Below are positions 1 through 10,689 of a DNA stretch of 64,000 nt, piece by piece; within the stretch, counting starts at the first letter, position 1, and every line of letters starts with the position of its first letter. The DNA is from Cristatella mucedo. Taxonomy: Eukaryota > Bryozoa > Phylactolaemata > Cristatellidae. The stretch lies in contig WPIO01000025.1 in the NCBI GenBank assembly GCA_009760855.2, forward strand, positions 4,905,001 to 4,969,000, in the 5' to 3' direction. A program made the translations under genes and the position numbers. The notes under the pieces were generated by a model that ran no database searches, was not told the DNA's origin, and saw only the letters and a program-made list of their open reading frames with translations.

Positions 1-214
1 ATGCTGCCATAAGTTTACGTCTGCAAAAATTCTGTTGAGAACCCATTATACGATGCACGTGCGGCTATTTGAACTGCTAGAAAACGACGGCCTTCATGTT
101 CGGGGTTGGCATTTCGAGCTGGCATTACCTTCCTACCGGCTGCTACTGGGTAGTAGGGAAGTGGCGCTATGCCAGAACCGGCGCCTGCGGTGATCTCGCA
201 GGTCTGCTACTCAC

Positions 215-504
215 ATTGACTTCGACGGGCCACCTTTCCAGCCACGGTGCCACCACGCAGCTCGTATCGAGCAGCAGGCGACCATTGCCGGGGTCTCCGC
301 GACAGGCCACGAAGTAGCGCTTCCGCACCGGCAGCTTCACGCAGTTGCAGGGCTCTGCCACGAACTCGGGCGTCCACAGGTGGGCTTGCCGTCCGACGCC
401 CAGTAGCTGCTGCTGGTCCTTGAATATGCGATGAGGTGTCACCACCGTTGCTGTCTCACCTGTCGACTCGTGCAAGTTCTGCCTGAGCACGGTGGCCAGC
501 ATGG
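215..504 (-). CDS. sFRP netrin-like (NTR) domain exon
   Basis: This exon encodes most of a netrin-like domain, the module that follows the CRD in secreted frizzled-related proteins. Visible features, in order, are a beta-strand-like start (LATVLRQ), the motif HRIFKD, then EPCNCVKLPVRKRYFVA, which matches the NTR pattern Cys-x-Cys followed by a hydrophobic strand, then GNGRLLLDTSC and a tryptophan-containing end (APWLERW). The acceptor is cctttgcag at 505-513 and the donor is GTGAGT at 209-214. The 2-nt start phase fits the 1-nt overhang of the CRD exon at 4099. The NTR carboxy terminus and stop are not in the window. In this direct-join model the first NTR cysteine is missing, so a small extra exon in the 3.6-kb intron is possible. 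An alternative acceptor a few codons upstream (…ccag before GAT) is in a different phase. NTR identity is well supported; the exact ends are less so. Confidence 0.8.
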
Positions 505-861
505 CTGCAAAGGCGAGCAAATCCTGGAATCAAAGCCTGCATCCGGCGACAGTGCCGCAGGACAGCAGGAAGATGCACTCTGGGCGTGGCAGCAGTCTTC
601 ACTACGCTTCCCTCGAAACGGTGAGGTCACATCAGGCATAAGAACAAATCCTCTGCTGCTGTGCATACCATAGAGGGGCAGCTGGCTGCACTGTGCACAC
701 TTGCATGTCCGCTACAGCCAAAATCAGACTGAGGCCAGACTGCATGAGCAGCTGCTCCACTGATCGTAAGCTGCAAAACTCTGTTTGGGATTTCTGGTTG
801 CTGACTGACCACTGGAAACGTTGAGTGCATAATGGAGAGCATGCACGTGGTTGCATGTGTG

Positions 862-867
<6 letters not shown>

Positions 868-893
<26 letters not shown>
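868..893. repeat. (GT)n microsatellite
   Basis: This is a run of GT dinucleotides inside the sFRP intron. Confidence 0.95.
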
Positions 894-894
<1 letters not shown>

Positions 895-1179
895 GCACCT
901 ATGTGTGCGCGCGTGCGTGCCTGTGTGCAAGCACACTTTCATCTGCTACTTCACAATGCCGTGCCAACTGAGGGGTTACTATGCTGATGCGCTTTTGTGG
1001 CTCACACGAAACCGGGGCAGTGCTTGGCAGGCCGGCAGCAAAGAAAAGTAAGAAGCACGACTGAAGTGGGAGAACAGTAAAGGAAATATGTGACAAAGTG
1101 GTAGCAGCAGCAGTGGAAGTGGGTCTGGAAAGAGAAAAGTTTACGAAATTGATATATTTGGCAATCAGGCCTTCAGTTC

Positions 1180-1600
1180 GTTTTCAACACAAGTTTGGAG
1201 CTTGCTTCAGGCTTCAGTTACCACTTGCATTTACTTTGCATCCTTAAGTCTCAGCTCAAAATGCATCTATTCCGCTTAGCTTTCCCTGAGCACCAGTGAA
1301 TTTGTCTTTGGTTTCCTGCATGCTTTTAATGCTTACATGGGCACGATTCAGTGAATGTAATTACCAGGCACGTCTCACTGACCAGTAGCTTTCTTGCCTT
1401 AGTGTCTTCTTGTTTGCTCTTCTATGCTTTATCTAAGCATACTGAAGTGCTTCTGTATGTCTGAGCATGATACCTTGCTTGGCATTAACTAGAGTTTATT
1501 GCTTCTCTTGCAGGGAGTTGTATAGAGCTTGTATTGAGGTTTCGTTCTTTTGACTTTATACAGAAGACATTATTAGTATTATTAAGCTTCAGCCGAAGAG
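1180..1600 (+). mobile_element. LINE 3' remnant
   Basis: The stretch shares scattered blocks with 63690-63900, the 3' end of the LINE near the window end. Shared pieces include GCATGCTT…ACATG, TATGCTTTA…CTAAGCA, GAGCATGATA-like and GCAG.GAGTTGTA. No coding capacity remains. It lies inside the sFRP intron. Confidence 0.5.
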
Positions 1601-2799
1601 CAGACGGCAGTGCTTGTCAAGAACTGGGGCAGTGGGTTTCAATGTGTGAGATCGGCATAACAAAGTGCTCAGCAGCCTTTCAGTGAAAGAATGGCAACTG
1701 CTATTGTGTGAGCGTGCATGCTCGTGAGTGAAGTTGATTTTTGAGCGTGCCGAGGTTCAAGCACAGATTTTATTGTAAGCAAGTGTGCAGGTGTACGGGG
1801 TGCTTTTTATCACACACATGTGTCTCAGCAGTGCTGGAGCTGCACCCTGCCAACATTATGAGTCTGCTGCTGCACATTAGACAAGGCTCGTTTATTCCCC
1901 AGCATGGTGTGCTTGCTCTCAGTCAAACGACACAAATGCATTCGCGTGCACGTGTGTGCCCCTGCAAGCGCACGCACACCTGAGTGTCAGCTCGCATGCC
2001 CGATTTCACCAAGATTCTGTAATTCGAGCCCGATCCTCCAAAATTAGGCTAGCTCCCACCCCACCCCTCCCTTCCCCCGTCACGGCACGGTAACAGCAGC
2101 GACCACTGCGGCTTACCGTAGCTGTAGTTGCCCCGATGGTAGTCTTGTCTATTGAACTTGAGCTCCGTCTTGCACTTACACACTGAAACGGTTGAACGAT
2201 CAGAGAGGAGCTGTCGGGCAGGGCGGCCTGCAGAGGCATCAAAGGGGCCGATTGCCGGGATGCAGCCAGCGACTCAAGGGGCCTCGACCAGCTGCTGTTG
2301 TAAAGCCATTGGTCTTGTGGTGAGAGGCAGGGCCCCGGCACTCGGCATGGACAAAGAGAGAAACAATGGCACAGAGATTAGCTTAGAAGCACAGCCGCAT
2401 GTGCACTGATGCACAGGTAAAGCCAGCCGGGAATGAGACGAGCCGGCAGAAGTAGCTGCAGGGCCCAACCCGCCCCTCCCCATCTCTGGACAGCAGGCAG
2501 GCATGGCTCGCTTGCGGCAGCTGCTCTTCATGCATCCAATGCAGCAGGCGTCGTGCTGAAGGGTACTCGGCCAGCCAGACCCGCGATCTAATTGGAATGA
2601 TGTGAGTGCCTCACTTAAGAAAGTGCTGACTAGATGGCACTGCATCGGAGCCGAGTTTCGTTGTTTTGCATGGGCTCGAAGACGATGTACGACCAGGCCT
2701 ACGGATAAAAAATCGGCTGAATTAACAGTCCCACTTATCTAACAGCCGTATCATCCCCTCTTAAAGCTCTCCCACCAGCCTTACCAATGGCATATCAGG

Positions 2800-2906
2800 A
2801 TTGCCTGGTATAGGACTCGAACCCACCGACTGGGTCCGGAGATTCGAGCACCTTACCCCCCCCCCCGGTTAAGAAAGATAAAGGTAAAGATAAAGATAAA
2901 GATAAG
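2800..2906 (-). repeat. tRNA-like SINE fragment plus AAAGAT tandem tract
   Basis: On the minus strand, GGGTTCGAGTCC at about 2816-2827 matches a pol III B box, followed by a run of ten C. Next to it is a short tandem of AAAGATA-like units (2872-2906). This is probably a decayed tRNA-derived SINE. Confidence 0.4.
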
Positions 2907-4098
2907 CACCTCAATGGAAGGTGCCGTGGATAAACCTTAATGAGCTAGCAGGCCTTGGCCCCAATATGCACCGTATGTGCTTGGATCCACGACCTTGACC
3001 AGCCCGGAAAGAGCTGCCAGGCAAGGCAGGCCCCCTTCAACCGACTGTAAGTAGCCGCCCTGGGAAAGGTCTAGGTTTTGGCTCCCTTGGTAAAAATTAC
3101 TTAGTCGGTGCAAGGTTGGCCTGGCCAGCTAGGCAGCTAGTAACTGGGCCTTAACTTTCCATTGACTGAGCACTAATGGAAATAGTAGGCTCACTCTTTT
3201 GAGTGCAGCCGGCTAACGAGCCAAAATAGAGGGTTGTCGACGTTCCAAAAGCCAATTTTAAAGCTGCGTTACGCCTCCACGTCACCTAGGGGCTAACGGT
3301 TCTGCAGGTTAGCTGCAGGCCATCGGACGCCAAATAAATCCCATGGATATCTACAGCAGCATCGGTCTGTCGAAGCCAACACATTTAGCCGGCAACAGGT
3401 TGTATGCTCTTAAAATTGGAAAAAAGTCAAAGTTAACCGAGTCGTCTAATTCTTAACCAACTTGAGGCCATCATGTATGTTTCAAATAGCAATCCCCCGC
3501 CAGACTTCACTACTAAGCCCCTAATTCTCCGTTCGTGGGCTGTTTAACTCGAATCAGCCGTCGGAGACTTCAAGGCCAAGGCTTGCCGACATCGCTTCGA
3601 TCGTCTGCAACCGGCTGAGAAACTTGAGTCAGTTCTCGAGATACGGTCTCTAGATTGAGTCTTACCATCGATCGAAGTCGTAGTAAAACGCTTTTATTAA
3701 CGCCAAACATTCGAGCCGTCCCAAAGAATTGCAGTATTCTTTTGTTATAGGCTCAGGGAGCTCTGCCGCGACGGCTTTCATCGTCATGCAATCAAGCTCG
3801 TTAAGCACCTAAACTGCACCAGCCTCCCGACCTCGGAATCGCCAGTAGCAGCTCAATAAAAGCCGACGCGGGCAGCAACTGCAGCAGCACGGCCACAATT
3901 TTCAGCGATAAAATGCTCGATAACTCGTAAGTGCGATGGAGCAGTACCGGAGAGCCCTCCCACCTGAGTCACCCGACAGCATGTCCGAACGCGCGGGCGG
4001 GCATCTCCAAATGCACCCACATGAGACACCGTTCGCAGCTGTGCTGCTAGCTTGGTGCGGGTCAGGTCAGGAATGAGCGCGGCAGAGCGAGCACGAAC

Positions 4099-4621
4099 CT
4101 GGCTTCAGCGTCGTCGGCGGCATCGCCGAGGTGAAACCTCTCGGGGCCATGCACACTCCCTTCTCGTACTCGGGCAGGTCGTCGCAGGCGAGGAAGTCCG
4201 GCCATGTGCGGTTGTAGTGCAGCACGATGGGCTCGCAGCTCCTTCGGGACTCCGCGCACACGTCTCGGCAGGGCGGTATCGGGTCGTGGTCTGGCCCGCC
4301 GCTAAGGCACATGGGCACGTACATGGCGCAAAGAAAGAACGCCAGGTTCTGGCTGCAGTTGGTCCACACCAGCGGCTCGTACTGCTCCATGTAGAGACGA
4401 GCGTTTCGCTGCGTGCTCTGGTGGACCAGGTTCGGCATGCTCGTGCCGTTCCACGGCATTGACTTGCACATCGGCACCTCGATGGGCTCGCATCGGCTGC
4501 TCCGGTATCCCATGCCGTAGTTGTAGCTGTAGCCTGCATTGGGTCGGGCAGCCGCCGCCGGCTCACCCATAGCCAGCGCCAGGACGACGGCCATGCAAAG
4601 TGATGCCACTTGCCTAGGCAT
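4099..4621 (-). CDS. Secreted frizzled-related protein, signal peptide and CRD exon
   Basis: The exon encodes an N-terminal secretion signal and a complete frizzled cysteine-rich domain, the Wnt-binding module of frizzled receptors and sFRPs. I start at the ATG at 4621 because the next residues (MPRQVASLCMAVVLALAMG, then an Ala-rich cleavage region) form a good signal peptide. The frame stays open for 65 more upstream codons, but that extension is charged and Pro-rich. In this numbering all ten CRD cysteines are present at 44, 52, 89, 98, 105, 118, 122, 129, 146 and 157. Family hallmarks include the VPMC, FFLCAMYVPMC and PPCRDVC motifs. N-glycosylation sequons are at N58, N88 and N137. The frame meets a stop 3' of a donor-like CCAG/GTTCGT, so the exon probably ends at 4099 in phase 1. 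No seven-transmembrane exon is visible and an NTR exon follows on the same strand, so sFRP is preferred over a frizzled receptor. Confidence 0.92.
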
Positions 4622-4979
4622 CTCGGCTGGCTCCGGTAGGTTCCGTCGGAGCAAGCTCGCCAGCGCTCGGCGCAGTCGATGCGATGCGACAGTACTCACA
4701 GGCCGGTTCCACTTCGAGTGACTGACACAGTGCAGCCGTCTGCGCCAAAATAAGGGGCAGGCCGGGGTTGAGGGGTATCGCGCTTGCCCAATTGCGTCGA
4801 TGGGCGGTCGCCGCACGCCTGCGGCTATTGGCGCCGGGGGAGGCTGGCTAATCGCAGCCCAGCAGCTTCCTCTCTATGGCGGTGCCCCTTTCAAGTCTGG
4901 CGGCTGCATTGACTGGGTAGGGCAGCTCGAGCGATTAGCTCGCTGCCTTTTGTTCGCCGACTGAATCGCGCTCTCAAAT

Positions 4980-5590
4980 GTGCGAGGCTCGGCTGCCGGC
5001 GAAACCTAAGCCACAGGCTGGGGGATACGACCCGACGCAGCCGAGCTTACACTGTCGCATAGTTCGCCAGCCGTCGGCGTGAGTCTGACCCTGTGGACTA
5101 CACAGCGGGCCGTGAAATTGGGTGGCGGATCCTGGGGCATTGCTGCAGAGAAGAGAGCCAAGGTCATGACGTTGAACAGAATCTCGTCTTAGGAGGGGCG
5201 TGGGGGGTAAAGTCTCGTTATATTCGATAGGGATCTGCTGACTAGGTGCAGCGGCTCTCGGAGCAGCCAGGTGGAATGAGCGAGCCACGATCTTCTGTCT
5301 GGTCTCAGCCAGAGGGTCTTCGGTGCCTCTTGCTATGACCGATAACAATTTGTTGACTTAACCCATGGGCCATCGTGAACTCGGTAGCTTTTGTTGCTAC
5401 TCGATACTCATTTTTTTCCTCGATAATCATCCCGCTTATGGATGGCACACCTAGTAAACGAAGCTTCCGAAATTTTTACTCCGTCATCACTTTCAAAACG
5501 ACCGACAAGTTTAACGCTAGCGAATAGAAAATTATCCACCTTTCCAAAATTTAGTTTTACGTTTTGCCAACCTGCTCCACAGTCAAGTCT
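4980..5590. other. Intergenic, nothing recognised
   Basis: This is the upstream flank of the sFRP gene. The part nearest the gene (4560-5000) is GC- and CpG-rich, as expected for a promoter, but no TATA box or other core element is clear. I see no gene or repeat in the rest. Confidence 0.4.
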
Positions 5591-6495
5591 GCCTACTTGA
5601 GCAACATAACATTGCTAAAATTTGAGCTTGTTTAGACAGGGATACCTCATCTAAATTGGTCCATGCATTTGTGACACCTCGTCCCCACTTCTGTAGCTCA
5701 CTACTTGCTAGACTACCGGCCACTGCAATCAGGTGCTTACAGCTGGTGCAAAACTCTGCAGTCTGCTCGTCTGTCGTGAGCCAAGCAGTTGCCACGTCAC
5801 AACACTTCTCACCGACTTGCACTGGCTCCCACTCAAGCAACCTATCGCCTTCAAAGTTCTGTCACTCACTTTCAGGTCTCTAAATTATTTGGCTCCAGCC
5901 TAGGTATCAGATCTTCTCTTTCACCAGTTTAAGCATGGTAAGCATCAGTTCCTGTATGGACAATAAATTATTTGTTCCATTCCCCCGCTTAAAGATCTTT
6001 GGCGACAGAAGCTTTAGCTCTGCAGATCCTAGACTGTGGGACTCGCTTCCACAATTCTTACGCAACGACAACTACTCTCCTGCTGCTGACTATGTCTCAT
6101 CCTTTTCAGCGGTCCTGAGCTGCTACTTCCATACTACTCACTATCTCAACTGCTTTCCTGACTCAGCTATGTTTGCCACTGTCTCTTTGTTGCGTGAGAC
6201 GAAGCCTGTTGGCTACCGAATGCGTACCGAAAGCCGCTTAGGGTGTGAGTCGCCGAGCTGGTTTGGCCCAGTGGTGAAGGTGCTCACCCCGACCAAGGTT
6301 CCGCCGAGGTCGTGGGCTCAAGCGCTGTGGCATATGTGAAGCGCCTGATTACAGATTAAGTTCTCTTAGGGTGCTATATAAATGAATTATATATTTTTCG
6401 TATATGAGTTCGTTATAAAAAACTCTCCTGCGTAACACCCACATAGTCGTTATGGCGTTGTGGAGTTGCATACATTACATTGCATCGTAGCATTC
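5590..6495 (+). mobile_element. LINE fragment (family 2 tail), split by a SINE
   Basis: Broken reading frames resemble the C-terminal part of a CR1/L2-type non-LTR retrotransposon ORF2: a 'PTCTGSHSS' block (from a typical LHWLP motif) at about 5810, then FGDRSFSSADPRLWDSLP at about 6000. The 3' tail runs through the GTACCGAAAGCCGCTTAGG block to AACTCTCCTGCGTAACACCC and a short ATTAC tail near 6470. The same tail recurs at 49560, 51045, 35200 (minus) and 55380 (minus). Frameshifts make it inactive. The SINE at 6252-6402 separates the tail into two pieces. Confidence 0.75.
6252..6402 (+). mobile_element. SINE-B copy, tRNA-derived
   Basis: It begins with GGTTTGGCCCAGTGGTGAAG (an A-box-like block), has a B-box-like GTGGGCTCAAG, and ends with TTAAGTTCTCTTAGGGTGCTATATAA and an AT tail. 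It sits inside the LINE tail, with GAGTCG / GAGTTCG at the edges as a possible target-site duplication. Other copies are at 12128, 44089, 46533 and 37688 (minus). Confidence 0.8.
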
Positions 6496-6499
6496 GCTT

Positions 6500-6800
6500 T
6501 TCGGAATCTGATCGTTTACCTATACCTCCTACGAAGCTCAAATCCTTCGGAGACCGTACTTTAGTTCGCATGTTCCCAAAGCCTGGAACTCCGTCCCGAC
6601 TTCCATCACGACATCCCCTGACTTGAATGCAATTTAAAAAGAACGTAAAAACACATCTATCTATCGCAGCATTTAGAGGGCCCGTGCGATTTGTCCTTTG
6701 TGCGCTTATGCGTGCTGACACTGTGCAGGCTGCCACAAACCTTATTTGCATGCAGATCCTGTGCGTGTCACCTCTAATCATGTTATGCTTGTTGTCATTG
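6500..6800 (+). mobile_element. LINE family 1 fragment, ORF2 C-terminus and 3' region
   Basis: It contains the block for [12 protein letters not shown] residues (AAAGCCTGGAACTCCGTCCCGAC at about 6577 in DNA), a KKNVKTHL block and the following 3' untranslated blocks with GTGCTTATGCGTGCTGACAC. The same arrangement is seen at 25900-26200, 44540-44800 and 60180-60460. It is degenerate. Confidence 0.7.
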
Positions 6801-6879
6801 AGCAAGCTACTTGTAGCTCGACATTCTCCAGACAGCAGGTACGACACACCACGATGAACACCAAAGCGGGCTCAAAGAC

Positions 6880-9340
6880 GTTTATTCACACGGACGCCGG
6901 AGCCCATGTTTTCGCACTGTCCATGTTGTTTCCGCACTTTCCACGGGCCGGCCAGTACGCCACCAACCGCAGTCTAGCCACGAAGCTTCCGGGCGGCGCG
7001 CAGCAGCGACCGTAGCCGCCCCGCTAGGCTGCGGCTACGGTCGCTGCGCCAGTGAGCGCTATCCGCTCCAGCTGGCTCTCCCGGAAACGGAGTCGGTCAG
7101 GTGGGAGGGCCTGCGCCAGTGAGCGCTAGGCCTCGCGCCGCCGCGGAGCCACGACTTGCGAGCGAATGCGCCGCACCAGCGGATTGCCGAGTCTGAGCGC
7201 TTCGCGCGTTGGGCCGGCGGCGGCGGCGGTTTTCTAATTGCCTCTTGTAGGCGGCCCGCGAGCAGCTAGCTAGCCTGCGAACGTCATGCTGAGCGAGACG
7301 CAGGCGCAAGCGCTTCGTGCGCACGGAAGAGCGCTGCGGCGCGATTGAAGCGCAGGGAGCGCCTGGCATTACCTGCCTCGGCGCTCAGCTTCGCTAAGCT
7401 CTCGCTGCCGCAGGGGGGCGCCATGAGCCATTTCGCAGATGCTGGCAAGCCTGTCCCCTGCGGCCGCGCCGGGCGCGAGCTAAACCCCCGCGGTCTTCCA
7501 GTGTCCGCCAGGGAGAAAACGAGAGTTAATAGAGTTGATAATAATAATAATTGCAAGACATTTGTAGTGCACCCGAAGAGAACCGAATCTCCGTCTGGCC
7601 TCTTCACGTATGCTGGAAAGGAAACCCGGCGATTCGTTAGCGATAACGTACACAATTTCGGTACTCACACGCTATTCTAGAGACGTTTCACGAGATTTAA
7701 TGAAAATTGCACGCTTTATTTAAAAAGTTCAACGACAATTCACACGGATTGAGCAACTGTTTTGAGGAGTTTGTAAATGTTATGATTCTTTTTAAATGCC
7801 CGCAGCTCGCTTCCGGCTTCTGCCACCGGCTGCCTTGACTTTCCTGCTGCCGGCACCCGAGGGCTCGCTCCCTTAGTAAGGCCGGCTGGAGAAGGGGCGG
7901 CGGCGGCGCTTTCCGAGGGCTCGACGCTGCCGCAGAGGGTGGAGCCACGGTGTGGGCCTCTCGGACTGTGAGCGTGAGCACGCGAGGTATTTTCATTCTC
8001 TGACTGCAGAGCTTGGGCGACCGTTGGCTGCGGAGCAGCGACCGTTTCCACTGGTGTGCTCACAGCACTTCAGCCTACCGCTTGCAAAACAGCAGACTAG
8101 GACACGACCGACGCCGCCGCCGCCACCAGCTATAGCAGCGTGCTGTCTACTAACGGATTGAGCATTGCACTTCCCCACCCAATCCGTCCGCGGGTCGGCG
8201 CTGCCAGGGGCGAGTGCAGTCTAGTCCGGTTTGCGCCGAGTCCGGTCGAGGCCAAGATCGAATCGGGGGTCAGATAGAGGACAGCTGCGCAATGATCTTC
8301 AACGAGCGCGTCCGCTGATGTCGCCCCATCCTTTTGCCGTCCCGACGGCGAGCTGCATGCTCTCTATGGCCGCTTGCTGCCGGAGCGCGGCGCCGGCGTT
8401 TCGGAAGTTCCTCGCGGTATAAATAATACATGGGGTGCGATGCGAATCGTATGCGCTCGACCTGACCAACGGGGAAAGGCTAAGAGCCCATCGACCGAGC
8501 TCGCCGCTCGTTCCTGCGAACTCGCTCGCTAGCTCGGAGCGCCGAGCGCTGGCGGCTACGCGACACCGAAGCAGGCGTCAGCTGCGTCTCCTCATTCGAC
8601 GCGGGCGTCTTACTGTCTTCTGCCATGCGCTCACCGCACCGCTTCGGCACAGAGCCGCTTAAGGCAGCACACTTTAACATGCTAGCGACGGCTGCCAGCA
8701 CCAGGCTCGACACGAGACGGCGCTGGCACAGGATTAATGCGAATATTCCAGTTGGGTCAGAAGGACAGCATGAACTCGCGTCCTGCTGCCGCACCGCTGC
8801 GCTGAGGACAAGTCCGCTCCCGGACGGAGCTGCGCTCGACGCACGCAGTAATTAGACGCCTTCCGGGACGAAAGTGCGCAGGGGCCCACACTCGCCGTCC
8901 GTCGTCCGAGCCAATTAATTCGTTTTGCGCCATTGGCTACTGAGCGGCTTACGCATTTCCATGCTGTTACAGACGCGGTACTTGGCATCCGCTTCCGGTT
9001 AGAAATAGGCCGCAAACGCAGCGCTCGTAACTGTGCTAGTCTCAGCCGCAGCGCGACGAAATGCCGGCGGCGCCTGAGCCTCGTATCGTGCGGCAAGCGA
9101 CTTGTAGGAGCCGCGCCGATGCGCCGACAGTAGCCGGAGTTCGGCGGCAGCGACGAAGAGACGGTCATACCTTAACGTCACAAGTCCGTGTCCATAGTAT
9201 AACAAGTCTATTTGACAGCAGCGGACGTTCACAGGCGTTCAACAGCGGCCACGGCGTACACCAAAGGCTCTCCGGCCTAGAGCTCAAATGACCACGCAGA
9301 GTCCGGAATTAACCGCCAATCAGTTGGCAATGCTTTCCAT
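6880..9340. other. CpG-rich intergenic tract
   Basis: This 2.4-kb stretch is visibly richer in CG dinucleotides than its surroundings and has open frames on both strands, but no frame shows a domain, biased composition or paired splice sites. It could be an unmethylated regulatory island or the first exon and promoter of a gene I do not recognise. A TATA-like TATAAATA lies at 8418-8425. Confidence 0.4.
8418..8425 (+). promoter_or_regulatory. TATA-box-like site in CpG-rich tract
   Basis: TATAAATA follows a GC-rich block and is followed by GC-rich sequence without a credible ORF. Orientation and use are guesses; chance is quite possible. Confidence 0.2.
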
Positions 9341-9420
9341 ACAGCTTCTGTAAAGTGATACACGGATTTAGTTCTCTGGTTGCGCTATATAAGTATATTA
9401 TTATTATTATTATTATTATT
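9340..9420 (+). mobile_element. LINE/SINE 3' tail with (ATT)n
   Basis: The sequence GATTTAGTTCTCTGGTTGCGCTATATAAG matches the shared tail consensus of the local LINE and SINE families and ends in (TTA)n at 9396-9420. The body is not recognisable. Confidence 0.6.
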
Positions 9421-9974
9421 AGAGACAGAGGGAGAGAGATAGAGAGAAATGAAGAAAAGAACATAGGGGCAAAAGCGATATCGAGAGCGACTGAGAAGAG
9501 CGCACAGAGAAGCTGCGAGCGAGCTGCAGGCCGTAACTGTATGCATTGTTGCTCGCCATCTTGAGCTCGCTGCTCTACTCACTCTTTTTTCACCGGTAGC
9601 AGCCTCGCAAGACGAACCAGGTCCTCGTAGAATCTTCTTCGCTCGGTTCGTGGTCTTTTCCCCACTAAAGGCTGAGCTGAGCGACAAATAAGATCTCCAT
9701 CTAAGCTTCTCGACTGGAGAAGTCGGGTCCGCGGATCGTGGAATGATGCCACGTGCTCGCCAAAAAGTGCTCGGACTTTCGTTGCTGCACGCAACCCTCC
9801 TATATGACGCTCAACTGAGGACTTACTGCAAAGTTACTAACGCATATAATTTAAACATGGTTGCAATATGAGGGGCGTGAGGGGAGGTGTAACCGAGGTA
9901 AATTAAGAAGGTTGAGGGGGCGGGAGAATTGGCTGAAAAAAATTGGATGAGATGCCTCCAGACACAAGAAGAAC

Positions 9975-10024
9975 TGAGAGAGAGAGAGAGAGAGACAGGA
10001 GAGAGATGGGGAGGGGAGAGAGAC

Positions 10025-10097
<73 letters not shown>

Positions 10098-10168
10098 GAG
10101 AGAGAGAGAGAGAGGGGGGGAGAGAGAAAGGGGGAGCGAGAGACAAGAGAGAGAGAGAGAGAGAGAGA
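9975..10168. repeat. (GA)n microsatellite, ~190 bp
   Basis: This is a long GA tract with interruptions (GACAGG, GGGGG). The apparent Arg-Glu or Ser-Leu repeat ORFs here are artefacts of the repeat. Confidence 0.97.
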
Positions 10169-10689
10169 ACATTGTACTGGCTCTCTCTCCACCTCTTTCA
10201 CTCGCTCTGTCATTAAAACTTCTTTCCGAACCAAAATTGACGATTATTTCATATCTACGTTAACTCTTTCTATATTAATATTGTGCGACAGGTGGAAAGC
10301 AAGCTTTCAAGCACGATTTATTAAAAAAACGTTTGCCCCTAGATGCTCAGATCAGGTTCAGTGTCAATCGCTCAATCACTAGCTCTCTCTCCCACAAGCA
10401 CACACACGCACTCTCGTTTGGATATTTTAAGCAGTGAGTGAATAGCAGCAAATACAGTTTGATTCCCAGTCCCACTGCGTCATCATTAGTTTTCAGTTTC
10501 CCTTTTGCAACGCTATCGGCTGATAGCTACGGGCGTATCAAATAATAGCTTGAGTTGGCGCTATTCAAATAACATTCAAATTAATAAATAAAAATTAATC
10601 AATAAATAAGAGAGTAAATAAATAAAGTCTAATCTTGTGAACTACTTTTTTTCGAGGGTCAGAAGGGTCTCTCCTTTTTCTCAGGATCA

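Larger units (their letters stand above)
505..4098 (-). other. sFRP intron (no exon recognised)
   Basis: This is the interval between the CRD and NTR exons. It holds a GT microsatellite (868-893), a LINE 3' remnant (about 1180-1600), a tRNA-like SINE fragment interrupted by poly-C (about 2800-2865) and a short AAAGAT-type tandem tract (2872-2906). Positions 2900-4050 look like unique or unrecognised sequence. Several open frames occur on both strands, but none has domain signatures or paired splice sites that I trust. A small intermediate exon carrying the first NTR cysteine could hide here. Confidence 0.5.

Noticed and set aside
9929..10263. Arg-Glu-rich and Ser-Leu-rich ORFs over 100 codons
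   Set aside because: Direct translations of the (GA)n tract; the same holds for 12972-13308, 33011-33488 and 45773-46013.
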